A stretch of 64,000 nt of DNA from NCBI GenBank assembly GCA_965229605.1, contig OZ245892.1:1116001-1180000 (forward strand), read 5' to 3'. Made by a program: the position numbers and the translations under genes. Source of the stretch: G965229605 sp965229605. GTDB taxonomy: Bacteria; Pseudomonadota; Alphaproteobacteria; CBDDJK01. Below the pieces are notes generated by a model, which worked only from the letters and a program-made list of their open reading frames with translations, did no database searches and was not told where the DNA came from. Of the stretch, positions 16,778-25,718 are shown in pieces (positions within the stretch are counted from its first letter, which is position 1; every line of letters begins with the position of its first letter).

Positions 16778-19700
16778 TCATATATCTGCCGAATTATAGG
16801 CGGGTGGTGTGAAATTTTCAAAGTTTTTTATTTTAACCGGCCCATAGCCGCGCACATGATCATATTCCCGCAAACGGTCAAGAAACGCCGGAAGTGACTG
16901 GTTAGTAAGCATGTCAAGATGATCAGAAATTTCTGTTTCAAACCACAGGCGCAAACGGGTGGCAATCCGCCGTTCATGGGAATATTGCAAAAGATCAAAT
17001 GGGCCATCACGGAACCGCCGCATGGAGGCCAGCACACGCAAGAATGGATAGAGCCACGGGCCAAACCGGCGTTTACGCGGGCGACCGGTAATCGGGTCAA
17101 TCTGGCGCAGGAAGGGCGGCGCAAGCAAGTAACTGATACGCCCTTTTCCCATATCTGTTTGCAGGGATTGGTTAAACTCAGGGGATGTCAAAAGACGGGC
17201 CACTTCATATTCATCCTTTACCGCCAGCACCCGAAAATAGGAAAACGCCACGGGTTGGGACAGGTCTCCTTTGGTTAAATTCAGTTTTTCTTCAATTTGG
17301 CGGGCCTTGTCCACCAAGGCATTGAATTTTTCGGGAAGCTGTCTGTTGGATTGATAAGCGGTTAATTCAGCCGCATAGTGCGCGATGATATCATCAGAAC
17401 TTATGTCAGGCGTTTTGCTTGTTACTTGTGTGGGGGCCAGTTTATCCAGCAGATTATCCAGATCATTGGCTGCTAAAGCACCACCATTAAAGGCCGCAAT
17501 ATTCTGTTCAATACGCACCCCGTTTAACCGGATAGCCGCTTCAATCGAGGCACGCGAAAGCGGCAACTGGCCTTTTTGAAAGGCATAACCCAGCATGAAT
17601 ATATTGACGAACTGCTGATCTCCCAGCAAGCGGGCGATCAGATCGCTGGCGGCGGGGAAATCACATTGATCAGCCCCGGATTTTTCAACCAGCGCATCAA
17701 CATATTTATTTTGCGGGAATGTCCATTCAGGATTTCTGGTAAAATCACCGGTGATTGCGGTGTCCAGATTGATGATCGCGCGGGTTCGTTCAGGGTCAAT
17801 CGCATCCAGCCCGGCCGGGCTTGCGGCGACCATTAAATCGCAGCCAAGCAAGAGATCAGCCTGTGCGCCCCCGACCCGGTTGCTATGGATAGACTCCGGG
17901 GTTTTTCCAATCCGGATATGGCTGATCACGGGGCCGCCTTTTTGAGCCAGGCCTGCCATATCAAGGACGGTCACCCCTTTCCCTTCCATATGGGCTGCCA
18001 TGCCAAGAATAGCCCCAAGCGTCACCACGCCTGTGCCGCCAACGCCGGTAATCAGGATATTATAGATTTTTTCATCAACCGAGGGAAGCAGTGGCGGACC
18101 GGGCGGCGGTCCGATGATATCCGATAAAACCGGCTGATTTGATTTTTGTGCATCTGGTTTTGGAGGTGTGTTTTTTGCGGCCCCTTCAACAAAGACAAAA
18201 CTTGGGCAAAAGCCTTCGCCACAGGCATAATCTTTATTGCAAGCACTCTGGTCAATGCGTCTTTTACGGCCAAAAACCGTGTCCAGCGGATTGATAGCGA
18301 TGCAATTTGACTGAATGCCGCAGTCTCCGCAGCCTTCGCAAACCCGGTGATTGATATAAAGCCGCCTGTTCGGATCAGGATATGTGCCGCGCTTGCGCCG
18401 CCGCCGCTTTTCTGCTGCACAGGTCTGATCATGAATAAGGGCACTCACGCCAGTGATTTCACGCAACTCGCGTTGCACACGATCCAGATCACGCCGGTCA
18501 TAGACTGGCACATCCGGGGGTAGGTCTCTGGCCTTTTGCCGTGCCGGGTCTTCGCTTGTAATCACCACCCGCTTGACCCCGATGGCAAGAAGCTGGCGGG
18601 CGATATCATCAACCTGCAAGGCCCCATCATGCGATTGCCCGCCAGTCATGGCAACCGCATCATTATACAGAATTTTATAGGTAATATTGACCTTGGCAGC
18701 GACAGCCGCCCGGATCGCCATCAGGCCCGAATGGTTATAGGTGCCATCGCCGAGATTGGCGAAAACATGAGGCCGGTCCGTGAAAGGAGCCTGCCCAATC
18801 CAGGAGGCCCCTTCCCCGCCCATATGGGTATAGGTGCAGGTTTCTCGGTCCATCCAGATGGCCATATAATGACAGCCGATGCCTGCCAGCGCGGTGCTTC
18901 CTTCCGGGACTTTTGTTGAGCTGTTATGCGGGCAGCCTGCACAGAAATAGGGTGTGCGCGGCGCAAGAGCGGTGGAAGCTTTTGTATTATTTTGCTTTGC
19001 CTCAAGATTTTTAATCCGGGCCTGAACATCAGAATATTGATCAAACCCGTCAGGCACCAGCTTTTGTAGACGCGCCGCAATGACTCTGGCAATGGCTGTT
19101 GCGTTGATTTCGCCCCATGTCGGAAAAAGAGGCTGATCCTCAAGGTCGATTTTGCCAAGCACAGCCGGTCGTTCATCGGTGGGCAGAGGATAGAGAAGAT
19201 CACGCACCTGTCCTTCAATCAGCGGGCGTTTTTCTTCAATGACCAGAATTTCATCCAGACCTTTGGCAAAGGTTTGAATTTCGGCTTTATCAAGCGGCCA
19301 GACCATCCCTGGTTTATAAAGATAAATACCGATATCCCGTGCCAGTTCTTCGCTGATTCCAAGATCATCCAGGGCTTGCCTGCAATCCATATAGGACTTT
19401 CCAGCGGCAATAAGGCCCAAACGTGCAGGTTTTTTGTTATTCCGCTTGAAATAGATGTGGTTTAGCTGATTGACGCGGGCAAAAGCCTGCGCGGCTGGCA
19501 GACGGTAGCGGTGCAGAAGCTCTTCTTGTTCCAGAGGGGTATGCGGCCAGCGGATATGGAGTCCGCCTGTTGGTCTTTCAATATCCGGCAAGGTAATCGT
19601 TGGCAGATCGCCAAGATTTACAGAAGCTGATGTTTCAACCGTATCTGCAACGGTTTTCATAGAGGCCCAGCACCCGGCGAAACGTGACATGGCAAAGCCA

Positions 19701-20314
19701 ATCAGGCCAAACTGCAAATATTCGGCGACTGAAGCCGGGCTGAGCAACGGGATCATGGCATCCACAAAAGCATAGTCACTTTGATGGGCGGTGGTTGAGG
19801 ATTTAGCCCCGTGATCATCGCCAGCCACGGCCAGCACCCCGCCAAGTGGGGCGGTTCCGGCCATATTGGCATGGCGGAAGACATCACCACTGCGATCAAC
19901 GCCAGGGCCCTTACCATACCAGAGGCCAAAAACCCCTTCGACCTGTGGCTTTTCAAACAGGCCAAGCTGCTGGCTCCCCCAAAGAGCGGTGGCTGCCAAA
20001 TCTTCATTCAGGCCGGGTTGAAAGCGTAGCGCATGATCGTCAAGCATGGGCTTTAGCCGGGAAAGCTCCAGATCAAGGGCACCCAGCGGCGATCCGCGAT
20101 AGCCTGAAATCAATCCGGCTGTCCGATGTCCGGCCTGCTGATCGCGCTGGCTTTGCATCATCATCAGCCGCACAAGAGCCTGGGTGCCGTTCAGAAAAAC
20201 CCGCCCGGTGCTTTTCGTGTATTTATCAGAAAGGTCAACGGCTAAAAGTTCCGTTAAAGGCTTTTCTGGAAGCCTTTCCCTCCCCTGAGAAATATGATTT
20301 TTTTCAACATCCAT
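16778..20314 (-). CDS. Indolepyruvate ferredoxin oxidoreductase, fused single-chain form
   Basis: Oxidatively decarboxylates aryl (or branched-chain) 2-oxo acids to acyl-CoA, reducing ferredoxin. The 1178-residue chain fuses all modules. The N-terminal part is a pyrimidine-binding half. A TPP-binding domain follows, with GDGTYNHSGLMAIR near 505 and the cysteine cluster CAGCPHNSS near 445. Next is a ferredoxin-type region with CEGCGDCGIQSNC at about 645. The gamma-type Rossmann domain follows, with GVGGTGVVTLGAILGMAAH near 740 and GLAQKGGPV. The length matches the fused proteobacterial form rather than two-subunit archaeal IorAB. It is followed 10 bases later by the cyclophilin gene. The exact 2-oxo acid is not determinable. 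Confidence 0.93.
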   Translation of the reverse strand: MDVEKNHISQGRERLPEKPLTELLAVDLSDKYTKSTGRVFLNGTQALVRLMMMQSQRDQQAGHRTAGLISGYRGSPLGALDLELSRLKPMLDDHALRFQPGLNEDLAATALWGSQQLGLFEKPQVEGVFGLWYGKGPGVDRSGDVFRHANMAGTAPLGGVLAVAGDDHGAKSSTTAHQSDYAFVDAMIPLLSPASVAEYLQFGLIGFAMSRFAGCWASMKTVADTVETSASVNLGDLPTITLPDIERPTGGLHIRWPHTPLEQEELLHRYRLPAAQAFARVNQLNHIYFKRNNKKPARLGLIAAGKSYMDCRQALDDLGISEELARDIGIYLYKPGMVWPLDKAEIQTFAKGLDEILVIEEKRPLIEGQVRDLLYPLPTDERPAVLGKIDLEDQPLFPTWGEINATAIARVIAARLQKLVPDGFDQYSDVQARIKNLEAKQNNTKASTALAPRTPYFCAGCPHNSSTKVPEGSTALAGIGCHYMAIWMDRETCTYTHMGGEGASWIGQAPFTDRPHVFANLGDGTYNHSGLMAIRAAVAAKVNITYKILYNDAVAMTGGQSHDGALQVDDIARQLLAIGVKRVVITSEDPARQKARDLPPDVPVYDRRDLDRVQRELREITGVSALIHDQTCAAEKRRRRKRGTYPDPNRRLYINHRVCEGCGDCGIQSNCIAINPLDTVFGRKRRIDQSACNKDYACGEGFCPSFVFVEGAAKNTPPKPDAQKSNQPVLSDIIGPPPGPPLLPSVDEKIYNILITGVGGTGVVTLGAILGMAAHMEGKGVTVLDMAGLAQKGGPVISHIRIGKTPESIHSNRVGGAQADLLLGCDLMVAASPAGLDAIDPERTRAIINLDTAITGDFTRNPEWTFPQNKYVDALVEKSGADQCDFPAASDLIARLLGDQQFVNIFMLGYAFQKGQLPLSRASIEAAIRLNGVRIEQNIAAFNGGALAANDLDNLLDKLAPTQVTSKTPDISSDDIIAHYAAELTAYQSNRQLPEKFNALVDKARQIEEKLNLTKGDLSQPVAFSYFRVLAVKDEYEVARLLTSPEFNQSLQTDMGKGRISYLLAPPFLRQIDPITGRPRKRRFGPWLYPFLRVLASMRRFRDGPFDLLQYSHERRIATRLRLWFETEISDHLDMLTNQSLPAFLDRLREYDHVRGYGPVKIKNFENFTPPAYNSADI

Positions 20315-20334
20315 GCGCTTGTCCTGGTAACACC

Positions 20335-21375
20335 TTATCCGGCCTGAACGCAGGCAATAAATTTTTCAACATCTTCGGGCTTGCTGTTCCAGCTGGTGAT
20401 CAGCCGGTAATAATCCGGGCCGATATCCTCCCACGGATAGAAATAGAAGCCTTCGGCCTGCAAGTGTTTGACCAGATCAGGTGGAAACTGGACAAAGAGC
20501 ATATTTGCCCGGGTGCCTGGAACCATCCTGATCCCGGCTTTTACCAGTCCCTGCCGCAGTTGCTGGCCATAGTCATTGGCTTTTCGGGCATTTTCAAGCC
20601 ATAGATCATTGGCAAGATAGCCCATCAGTTGACCCGATAAATAGCGTTGTTTTGACCATAAATGGCCAGCCCGCTTGCGGCGAAAAGCAATGGGTTCAGC
20701 CTGTGCAGGGTTAAAGACGATCAGAGCTTCTGCGGCCATCGCGCCGTTCTTGGTGGCTCCGAAGCTGAGCATATCCACCCCGGCCTTCCAGCTGAGATCA
20801 GCCGGGGCGCAGTTATGGAGGGCCAGCGCATTGGCAAAGCGCGCTCCGTCAAGATGCAGCGACAGATCAAGCTCATCGGCAATCTTGCCAATCTCGGCCA
20901 GTTCAGCCGGGCTATAATCGCCGCCAAGTTCCGTCAGATTGGAAATGGAAATGGCTTGCGGCTGGACTCGATGGACAATCCCGCGCATGTTGGCGGCACG
21001 CTGGCGAATGGTCTCGGGCGTTAGTTTTGCCGTATCATTGACGGGATCACCCTCTCCGCATAAAAGCAGCTTGGCACCGCCACTGTAAAATTCGGGTGCG
21101 CCGCACTCATCGACATTGATATGCGACAATTTATGGCAGATCACCGCCCCCCAGGGGTCAACCATGGCGGCAATGGCAATACTGTTGGCGGCTGTGCCGG
21201 TGGTCAACGGAAAGACTTCAAGATCAGGTTTTTCAAAAATAATCCGAAGGTGATCGCGCAAGGCCAGACTTTCAGCATCCGCGCCATAAGGGGACGCAGC
21301 TTCACTGGACATTGAAGCCAGATAGGAAAGAATAGCTGGCGATACAGCCGATACATTATCCGAACTGAAATTCAT
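20335..21375 (-). CDS. ltaE: Low-specificity L-threonine aldolase
   Basis: A PLP enzyme cleaving threonine or allo-threonine to glycine and acetaldehyde. The 346-residue protein begins MNFSSDNVSAVSP, as in this family. It has the substrate-loop PYGAD near 30, HLDGARFANA near 185 with the PLP-contacting aspartate, and the PLP lysine near 209 in SFGATKNGA. The ATG at 21375 has AGAGAGG upstream; an extension to 21486 has no homology. It precedes the oxidoreductase gene by 20 bases on the same strand and may be co-transcribed with it. It is divergent from betC, with 176 bases between. Confidence 0.9.
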   Translation of the reverse strand: MNFSSDNVSAVSPAILSYLASMSSEAASPYGADAESLALRDHLRIIFEKPDLEVFPLTTGTAANSIAIAAMVDPWGAVICHKLSHINVDECGAPEFYSGGAKLLLCGEGDPVNDTAKLTPETIRQRAANMRGIVHRVQPQAISISNLTELGGDYSPAELAEIGKIADELDLSLHLDGARFANALALHNCAPADLSWKAGVDMLSFGATKNGAMAAEALIVFNPAQAEPIAFRRKRAGHLWSKQRYLSGQLMGYLANDLWLENARKANDYGQQLRQGLVKAGIRMVPGTRANMLFVQFPPDLVKHLQAEGFYFYPWEDIGPDYYRLITSWNSKPEDVEKFIACVQAG

Positions 21376-21551
21376 GAAGCCTCTCTCATCTTTTATTCTT
21401 GGCAAGATACCCCTATGCGCCACTGATAACAAGCATATCAAAGCCTCTAAAGAGCAAGTATAAAAAGGGCTTTCGCAAAAAATCAAACCGCTTTAGAATA
21501 ATTGCCAAGAATTACAGATAACCGGCAAAACCAGATAATCTGCGAAGCCAG

Positions 21552-23102
21552 ATGACAAATCGCAATAATACAAATCGCAATAATACATCGCCGCCGAATA
21601 TTGTTCTGATTATGGCTGATCAGCTTGCACCGCATTTTTGCGGGACCTATGGTCATCCTTTGGTCAAAACCCCGGCACTGGATGCATTGGCCAGGCGCGG
21701 CATGCGCTTTGATGCGGCCTATTGCAATTCGCCTTTATGCGCCCCTGCCCGCTTTTCCTTTATGGCAGGTCAGCTGGCCAGCAAAATCGGGGCCTATGAT
21801 AATGCTGCCGAGTTCCCGGCGTCTATTCCAACCTTTGTTCATTATTTGCGTCAGATGGGCTATCATACCTGTTTAAGCGGCAAAATGCATTTTGTTGGAC
21901 CCGATCAGCTGCACGGCTTTGAAGAACGGCTGACAACCGATATCTATCCGGCTGATTTTGCCTGGACCCCCGACTGGCGAACCCCCGATGTCCGGCAAGA
22001 TAGATGGTATCATAATATGGAGCCGGTCTTTCAGGCCGGACCGGCTGCGACCACCTATCAGCTTGAATATGATGAAGATGTTGCCTTTTTGGCCAGGCGG
22101 CGGATTTTTGACTATGCGATGACCGATGATCATCCCTTTTTCCTGATGGTTGGCCTGTTTCACCCGCATGATCCCTATGTTGCAAGGCCTGAATGGTGGA
22201 ACCTGTATGAAGATGTGACGATTGACCCGCCCGCAAGCCCGCCCGCCGATGATCCCCATACCAAAAGGCTGCGCCAGGGTATCGGCATTGAGGATACACC
22301 GGTCACGCCCGAGGATATTGCCCGGGCCAGACGGGCCTATTATGCCAACGTCAGCTATATTGACAGTAAAATCAATGTGATCGTCAAAACACTTGAGGAA
22401 GCCCGCCTGATTGACAATACACTGATTGTCGTGACCTCTGACCATGGCGATATGCTGGGCGAGCGCGGAATATGGTACAAGATGAATTTCTTTGAACAAG
22501 CCGCACGGGTGCCCCTGGTTGTGGCCGGGCCCGGTGTGCAACAGGGTAATGTGCCGGAACCGGTGTCGCTTGTTGATCTTTTCCCGACTTTTCTTGATAT
22601 CGCGGGGTCTTCAGGAAAACCTTGCCCGGAAATGAGCAGTGACATTGACGGGATATCCTTATGGCCGACGCTTAAAGGAAAAGCCCGCCCGAAAGGCGAG
22701 GTCATTGGCGATTATTGCGGGGAATGCACAGGCTATCCGCTGTTTATGATTCGCAGAGGCCAGTATAAATATATTCATTGTGATAGCGATCCGCCGCAGC
22801 TTTTTGATCTGGAAAAAGACCCGCTGGAGCAGGAAAATCTGGCGATTCATCCATCCTATAGAACGATGGTTGAGGATTTTTCAGCTGAAGTTGTGCAGCG
22901 TTGGGACAGTGCGGCCTTGCGTGAACAGGTTCTGGCCAGCCAGCGACAACGCCGGGCCATCAATGCTGCCATGACCACCGGGCAGCTGACTTCATGGGAT
23001 TATCAGCCGGTGCGCGATGCATCTCAGGAATATGTCCGCAATCATCTGGACTGGGCAGTTGTTGCCAAGCGCACCCGCTTTCCGCCTTATAATCCACATT
23101 AA
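21552..23102 (+). CDS. betC: Choline-sulfatase (type I sulfatase)
   Basis: Hydrolyses choline-O-sulfate to choline and sulfate, giving osmolyte precursor and sulfur. The 516-residue sequence has the sulfatase signature C-x-P-x-R, with Cys63 in PLCAPAR as the residue to be converted to formylglycine, metal ligands in MADQ and TSDHGDMLGERG, and the choline-sulfatase-specific stretch SGKMHFVGPDQLHGFEERL. The first residues repeat (TNRNN twice) because of a 15-bp tandem duplication at 21555-21584. No formylglycine-generating enzyme, betB/betA or betI is adjacent, unlike classical bet operons. The next gene starts 28 bases downstream but appears functionally unrelated. Confidence 0.9.
   Translation: MTNRNNTNRNNTSPPNIVLIMADQLAPHFCGTYGHPLVKTPALDALARRGMRFDAAYCNSPLCAPARFSFMAGQLASKIGAYDNAAEFPASIPTFVHYLRQMGYHTCLSGKMHFVGPDQLHGFEERLTTDIYPADFAWTPDWRTPDVRQDRWYHNMEPVFQAGPAATTYQLEYDEDVAFLARRRIFDYAMTDDHPFFLMVGLFHPHDPYVARPEWWNLYEDVTIDPPASPPADDPHTKRLRQGIGIEDTPVTPEDIARARRAYYANVSYIDSKINVIVKTLEEARLIDNTLIVVTSDHGDMLGERGIWYKMNFFEQAARVPLVVAGPGVQQGNVPEPVSLVDLFPTFLDIAGSSGKPCPEMSSDIDGISLWPTLKGKARPKGEVIGDYCGECTGYPLFMIRRGQYKYIHCDSDPPQLFDLEKDPLEQENLAIHPSYRTMVEDFSAEVVQRWDSAALREQVLASQRQRRAINAAMTTGQLTSWDYQPVRDASQEYVRNHLDWAVVAKRTRFPPYNPH
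21555..21584 (+). repeat. 15-bp in-frame tandem duplication in betC N-terminus
   Basis: ACAAATCGCAATAAT occurs twice in direct succession right after the start codon, adding five residues (TNRNN) to an otherwise disordered leader. Confidence 0.9.
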
Positions 23103-23130
23103 AGTATATTTTTTATACATTGAAAAATAA

Positions 23131-24705
23131 ATGAATAAGAAATCTGTTAAAAACTGCTCTCTTGATGTTTTGTTTGTTAATCCTGATTCCTCGGCCCGGG
23201 CCTATCAGGGACTGGCAAACCTCTATTCAGCGATTGAACCGCCCACCTGGGCCCTGCTGCTGGCCGAATCATGCCGCGCCAAAGGATTCGGAACCGCAAT
23301 ACTGGATTGCGATGCATTGCGCCTTGAATTGATAAAAGCTGTCAATTCTATTATCGAAGCTGACCCGCGTCTGGTGGTGTTCACCGTCTATGGGCAAAAT
23401 CCTAACTCGGGCACCACCAATATGGTTGGAGCCGTCACGCTGGCCAAAGCCGCAAAAACCCACGCGCCAGACTTGAAAATTGCGATTGTCGGGTCGCACG
23501 TCAGTGCCTTGCCGCTGGATGTACTCACACAGCACCCGGAATTTGATATCGCTATCGTCGGCGAAGGGGTCTATGCGCTCCATAACCTGCTGGCCAGCGA
23601 TCTTGCCGATGACTTGCCAAAAATCAAAGGAATCGGCTTTCGCCCCGCAGAAAATGCCCCCCCGCGCCTGACTCCTGCCGAAATCATTGTCCCGCAAGAC
23701 CGCATGGATCACGATTTACCCGGCTATGCCTGGGACTTGCTGCCTTACAAACAAAAACCGCTTGATCTCTACCGGGCGCATTTCTGGCATGCCGGGTTCG
23801 ATCATAACCAGCGCACCCCGTTTGCCGCTATCTATACCTCGCTCGGCTGCCGCTTTGCTTGCGATTTTTGCATGATCAATATCATCAATCGTCAATCCTC
23901 TGAAGACCAGGTCCATGCCGCTCAATTCCGCGGAATGCGCTTCTGGAGCCTCCAATGGGTTCTCAATGAAATGGATAAACTCGCCCGCCTCGGCGTTACC
24001 CGAATCCGGCTCAGCGACGAAATGTTCTTCCTCAACAGAAAATACTACGACCCGCTTTTGCGCCATATGATCGAACGTGACTATGGATTTCACCTCTGGG
24101 CCTATTCGCGAGTCGATACTACCCGACCCGACTATCTCGACCTCTTCAAAAAAGCCGGAATAGACTGGCTGGCTCTCGGAATCGAAGCCGGAAATCGCGC
24201 CGTCCGGCAAGAAGCCTCCAAAGGCTCCTTCAAAGACGTTGATATCTCCGATGTCTGCACGCAAATCAATCAGGCCGGGATTCATATCATCGGCAATTAT
24301 ATCTTCGGCTTTCTCGAAGATACCCACAACACCATGCAAGAAACCCTCGACCTTGCACTCAGCCTAAATACCGAAACCGCCAATATGTACCCCTGCCAGG
24401 CCCTGCCCGGAAGCCCCATGCATCAACGCGCCCGACAAGAAGGCTGGACTCTGCCAACAAGCTATCAGGGATACGGCTTCTTATCCTATGAAGCACAACC
24501 CCTCCCGACCCGCCATGTCAGCGCAGCAGACGTCCTGCGCTTTCGAGACAAGGCCTGGCAGACCTATTTCACCAACCCGGCCTACCTCAACAAGGTTGAA
24601 CAGGTTTTCGGACTCCAGCAACGACAAAATGTTCAAGACATGACCAAAATCGCCTTGCGCCGGAAACTCCTGGGGGATAAGCCGCCAGCCAATGTGCTTG
24701 TCTGA
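23131..24705 (+). CDS. B12-binding-domain radical SAM protein (function unknown)
   Basis: The 524-residue protein has two modules. Residues about 10-170 form a Rossmann-like cobalamin-binding domain (DVLFVNPDSSA near the start, VGSHVSALP near 120, VGEGVYAL near 143). A radical SAM domain follows with CxxxCxxC cysteines at 240, 244 and 247, then GIEAGNRAVRQEASKG, typical of this superfamily. Family members carry out methylations, ring closures and C-C bond reactions, often on lipids, glycans or secondary metabolites; the substrate here is unknown. It is followed after 14 bases by a sugar kinase of the GHMP family, and the two are likely co-expressed. Codon use drifts to more C-ending codons in the second half. 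Confidence 0.85.
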   Translation: MNKKSVKNCSLDVLFVNPDSSARAYQGLANLYSAIEPPTWALLLAESCRAKGFGTAILDCDALRLELIKAVNSIIEADPRLVVFTVYGQNPNSGTTNMVGAVTLAKAAKTHAPDLKIAIVGSHVSALPLDVLTQHPEFDIAIVGEGVYALHNLLASDLADDLPKIKGIGFRPAENAPPRLTPAEIIVPQDRMDHDLPGYAWDLLPYKQKPLDLYRAHFWHAGFDHNQRTPFAAIYTSLGCRFACDFCMINIINRQSSEDQVHAAQFRGMRFWSLQWVLNEMDKLARLGVTRIRLSDEMFFLNRKYYDPLLRHMIERDYGFHLWAYSRVDTTRPDYLDLFKKAGIDWLALGIEAGNRAVRQEASKGSFKDVDISDVCTQINQAGIHIIGNYIFGFLEDTHNTMQETLDLALSLNTETANMYPCQALPGSPMHQRARQEGWTLPTSYQGYGFLSYEAQPLPTRHVSAADVLRFRDKAWQTYFTNPAYLNKVEQVFGLQQRQNVQDMTKIALRRKLLGDKPPANVLV

Positions 24706-24719
24706 AAGCCGCCCGGCTC

Positions 24720-25718
24720 TTGATTATTACCCGCACCCCCTTTCGTGTGTCCTTCTTTGGCGGCGGAACCGACTATCCATCCTGGGTCAGCCAGAATGGC
24801 GGGGCCGTCATTTCAACCTCGATTGATAAATATTGCTATATCAGTGCCAGAGTGCTGCCGCCTTTCTTTGCGCATCGCCACCGGATTGTTCACTCGCTGA
24901 TCGAAAATGTCAAAAACATCAAGGACATCCAGCACCCCGCCGTCCGCGCTATTTTATCGGCCAACCCGCCACCGCACGGGCTTGAAATCCATCATACCGG
25001 CGACTTGCCAGCCCGCTCGGGACTTGGCTCCAGCTCCGCTTTTGTGGCCGGTCTGCTCCATGCGCTGGCCTTGCTTGAAGATAAAAAACCAACAGCGCAT
25101 CAACTGGCCGAACAATCCATTCATACCGAACATCACCTTCTAAAAGAAAACGTCGGATTTCAGGACCAGATTGCCTGCGCACATGGCGGATTGAACCGTA
25201 TTGATTTTCATAAAGACGGCAGTTATCGCCTCACCTCCTTGTCTCTACCTGCCAACAAACTGGCTGAATTTGAACAACATACAATGCTTTTTTTCAGCGG
25301 GATCACGCGTATTGCCTCGGAAATAGCCGGGGCAATGGTCGATAAAATCGGGCTGATTGAAGATGAACTCCATCAAATGCGGGCGCTGGTTGAAAAAGCA
25401 CAGGATTCGCTGCTTGATCCCTCGCGCCCGATTGAAGAGATCGGCACCCTGCTGCACGATGGCTGGATGCTCAAACGACGCTTTCATCCGCGTATTTCAA
25501 GCCCGGTGCTTGATGGCTATTACGAAAAAGCACGGGCAGCCGGAGCCGTAGGCGGAAAGCTGCTTGGGGCTGGTGGCGGGGGATTCTTGCTGTTTTTTGT
25601 GCCGCCAAGAGATCAGGCGCATGTGCGGGCGGCTCTCCAGCCCCTTATTGAAATTCCCTTTCGCTTTGAACAACAGGGCAGCCGTCAGATTCTTGGTTTA
25701 TCTGCGATGCCTGAATAA
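24720..25718 (+). CDS. GHMP-family sugar kinase (heptose-kinase-like)
   Basis: A 332-residue GHMP kinase. It has the N-terminal RTPFRVSFFGGGTDYPSW (substrate loop as in D-glycero-D-manno-heptose 7-phosphate kinases), the ATP loop PARSGLGSSSAFVAGL near 95-110, and the C-terminal GGKLLGAGGGGFLLFF. The start appears to be TTG at 24720; no ATG is suitably placed and no strong ribosome-binding site is visible. It most likely phosphorylates a sugar or sugar phosphate, perhaps a heptose, for a surface glycan. The neighbouring radical SAM protein may act in the same pathway. The 3' end overlaps the convergent ABC gene by 74 bases, an unusually long antisense overlap. Confidence 0.85.
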   Translation: MIITRTPFRVSFFGGGTDYPSWVSQNGGAVISTSIDKYCYISARVLPPFFAHRHRIVHSLIENVKNIKDIQHPAVRAILSANPPPHGLEIHHTGDLPARSGLGSSSAFVAGLLHALALLEDKKPTAHQLAEQSIHTEHHLLKENVGFQDQIACAHGGLNRIDFHKDGSYRLTSLSLPANKLAEFEQHTMLFFSGITRIASEIAGAMVDKIGLIEDELHQMRALVEKAQDSLLDPSRPIEEIGTLLHDGWMLKRRFHPRISSPVLDGYYEKARAAGAVGGKLLGAGGGGFLLFFVPPRDQAHVRAALQPLIEIPFRFEQQGSRQILGLSAMPE

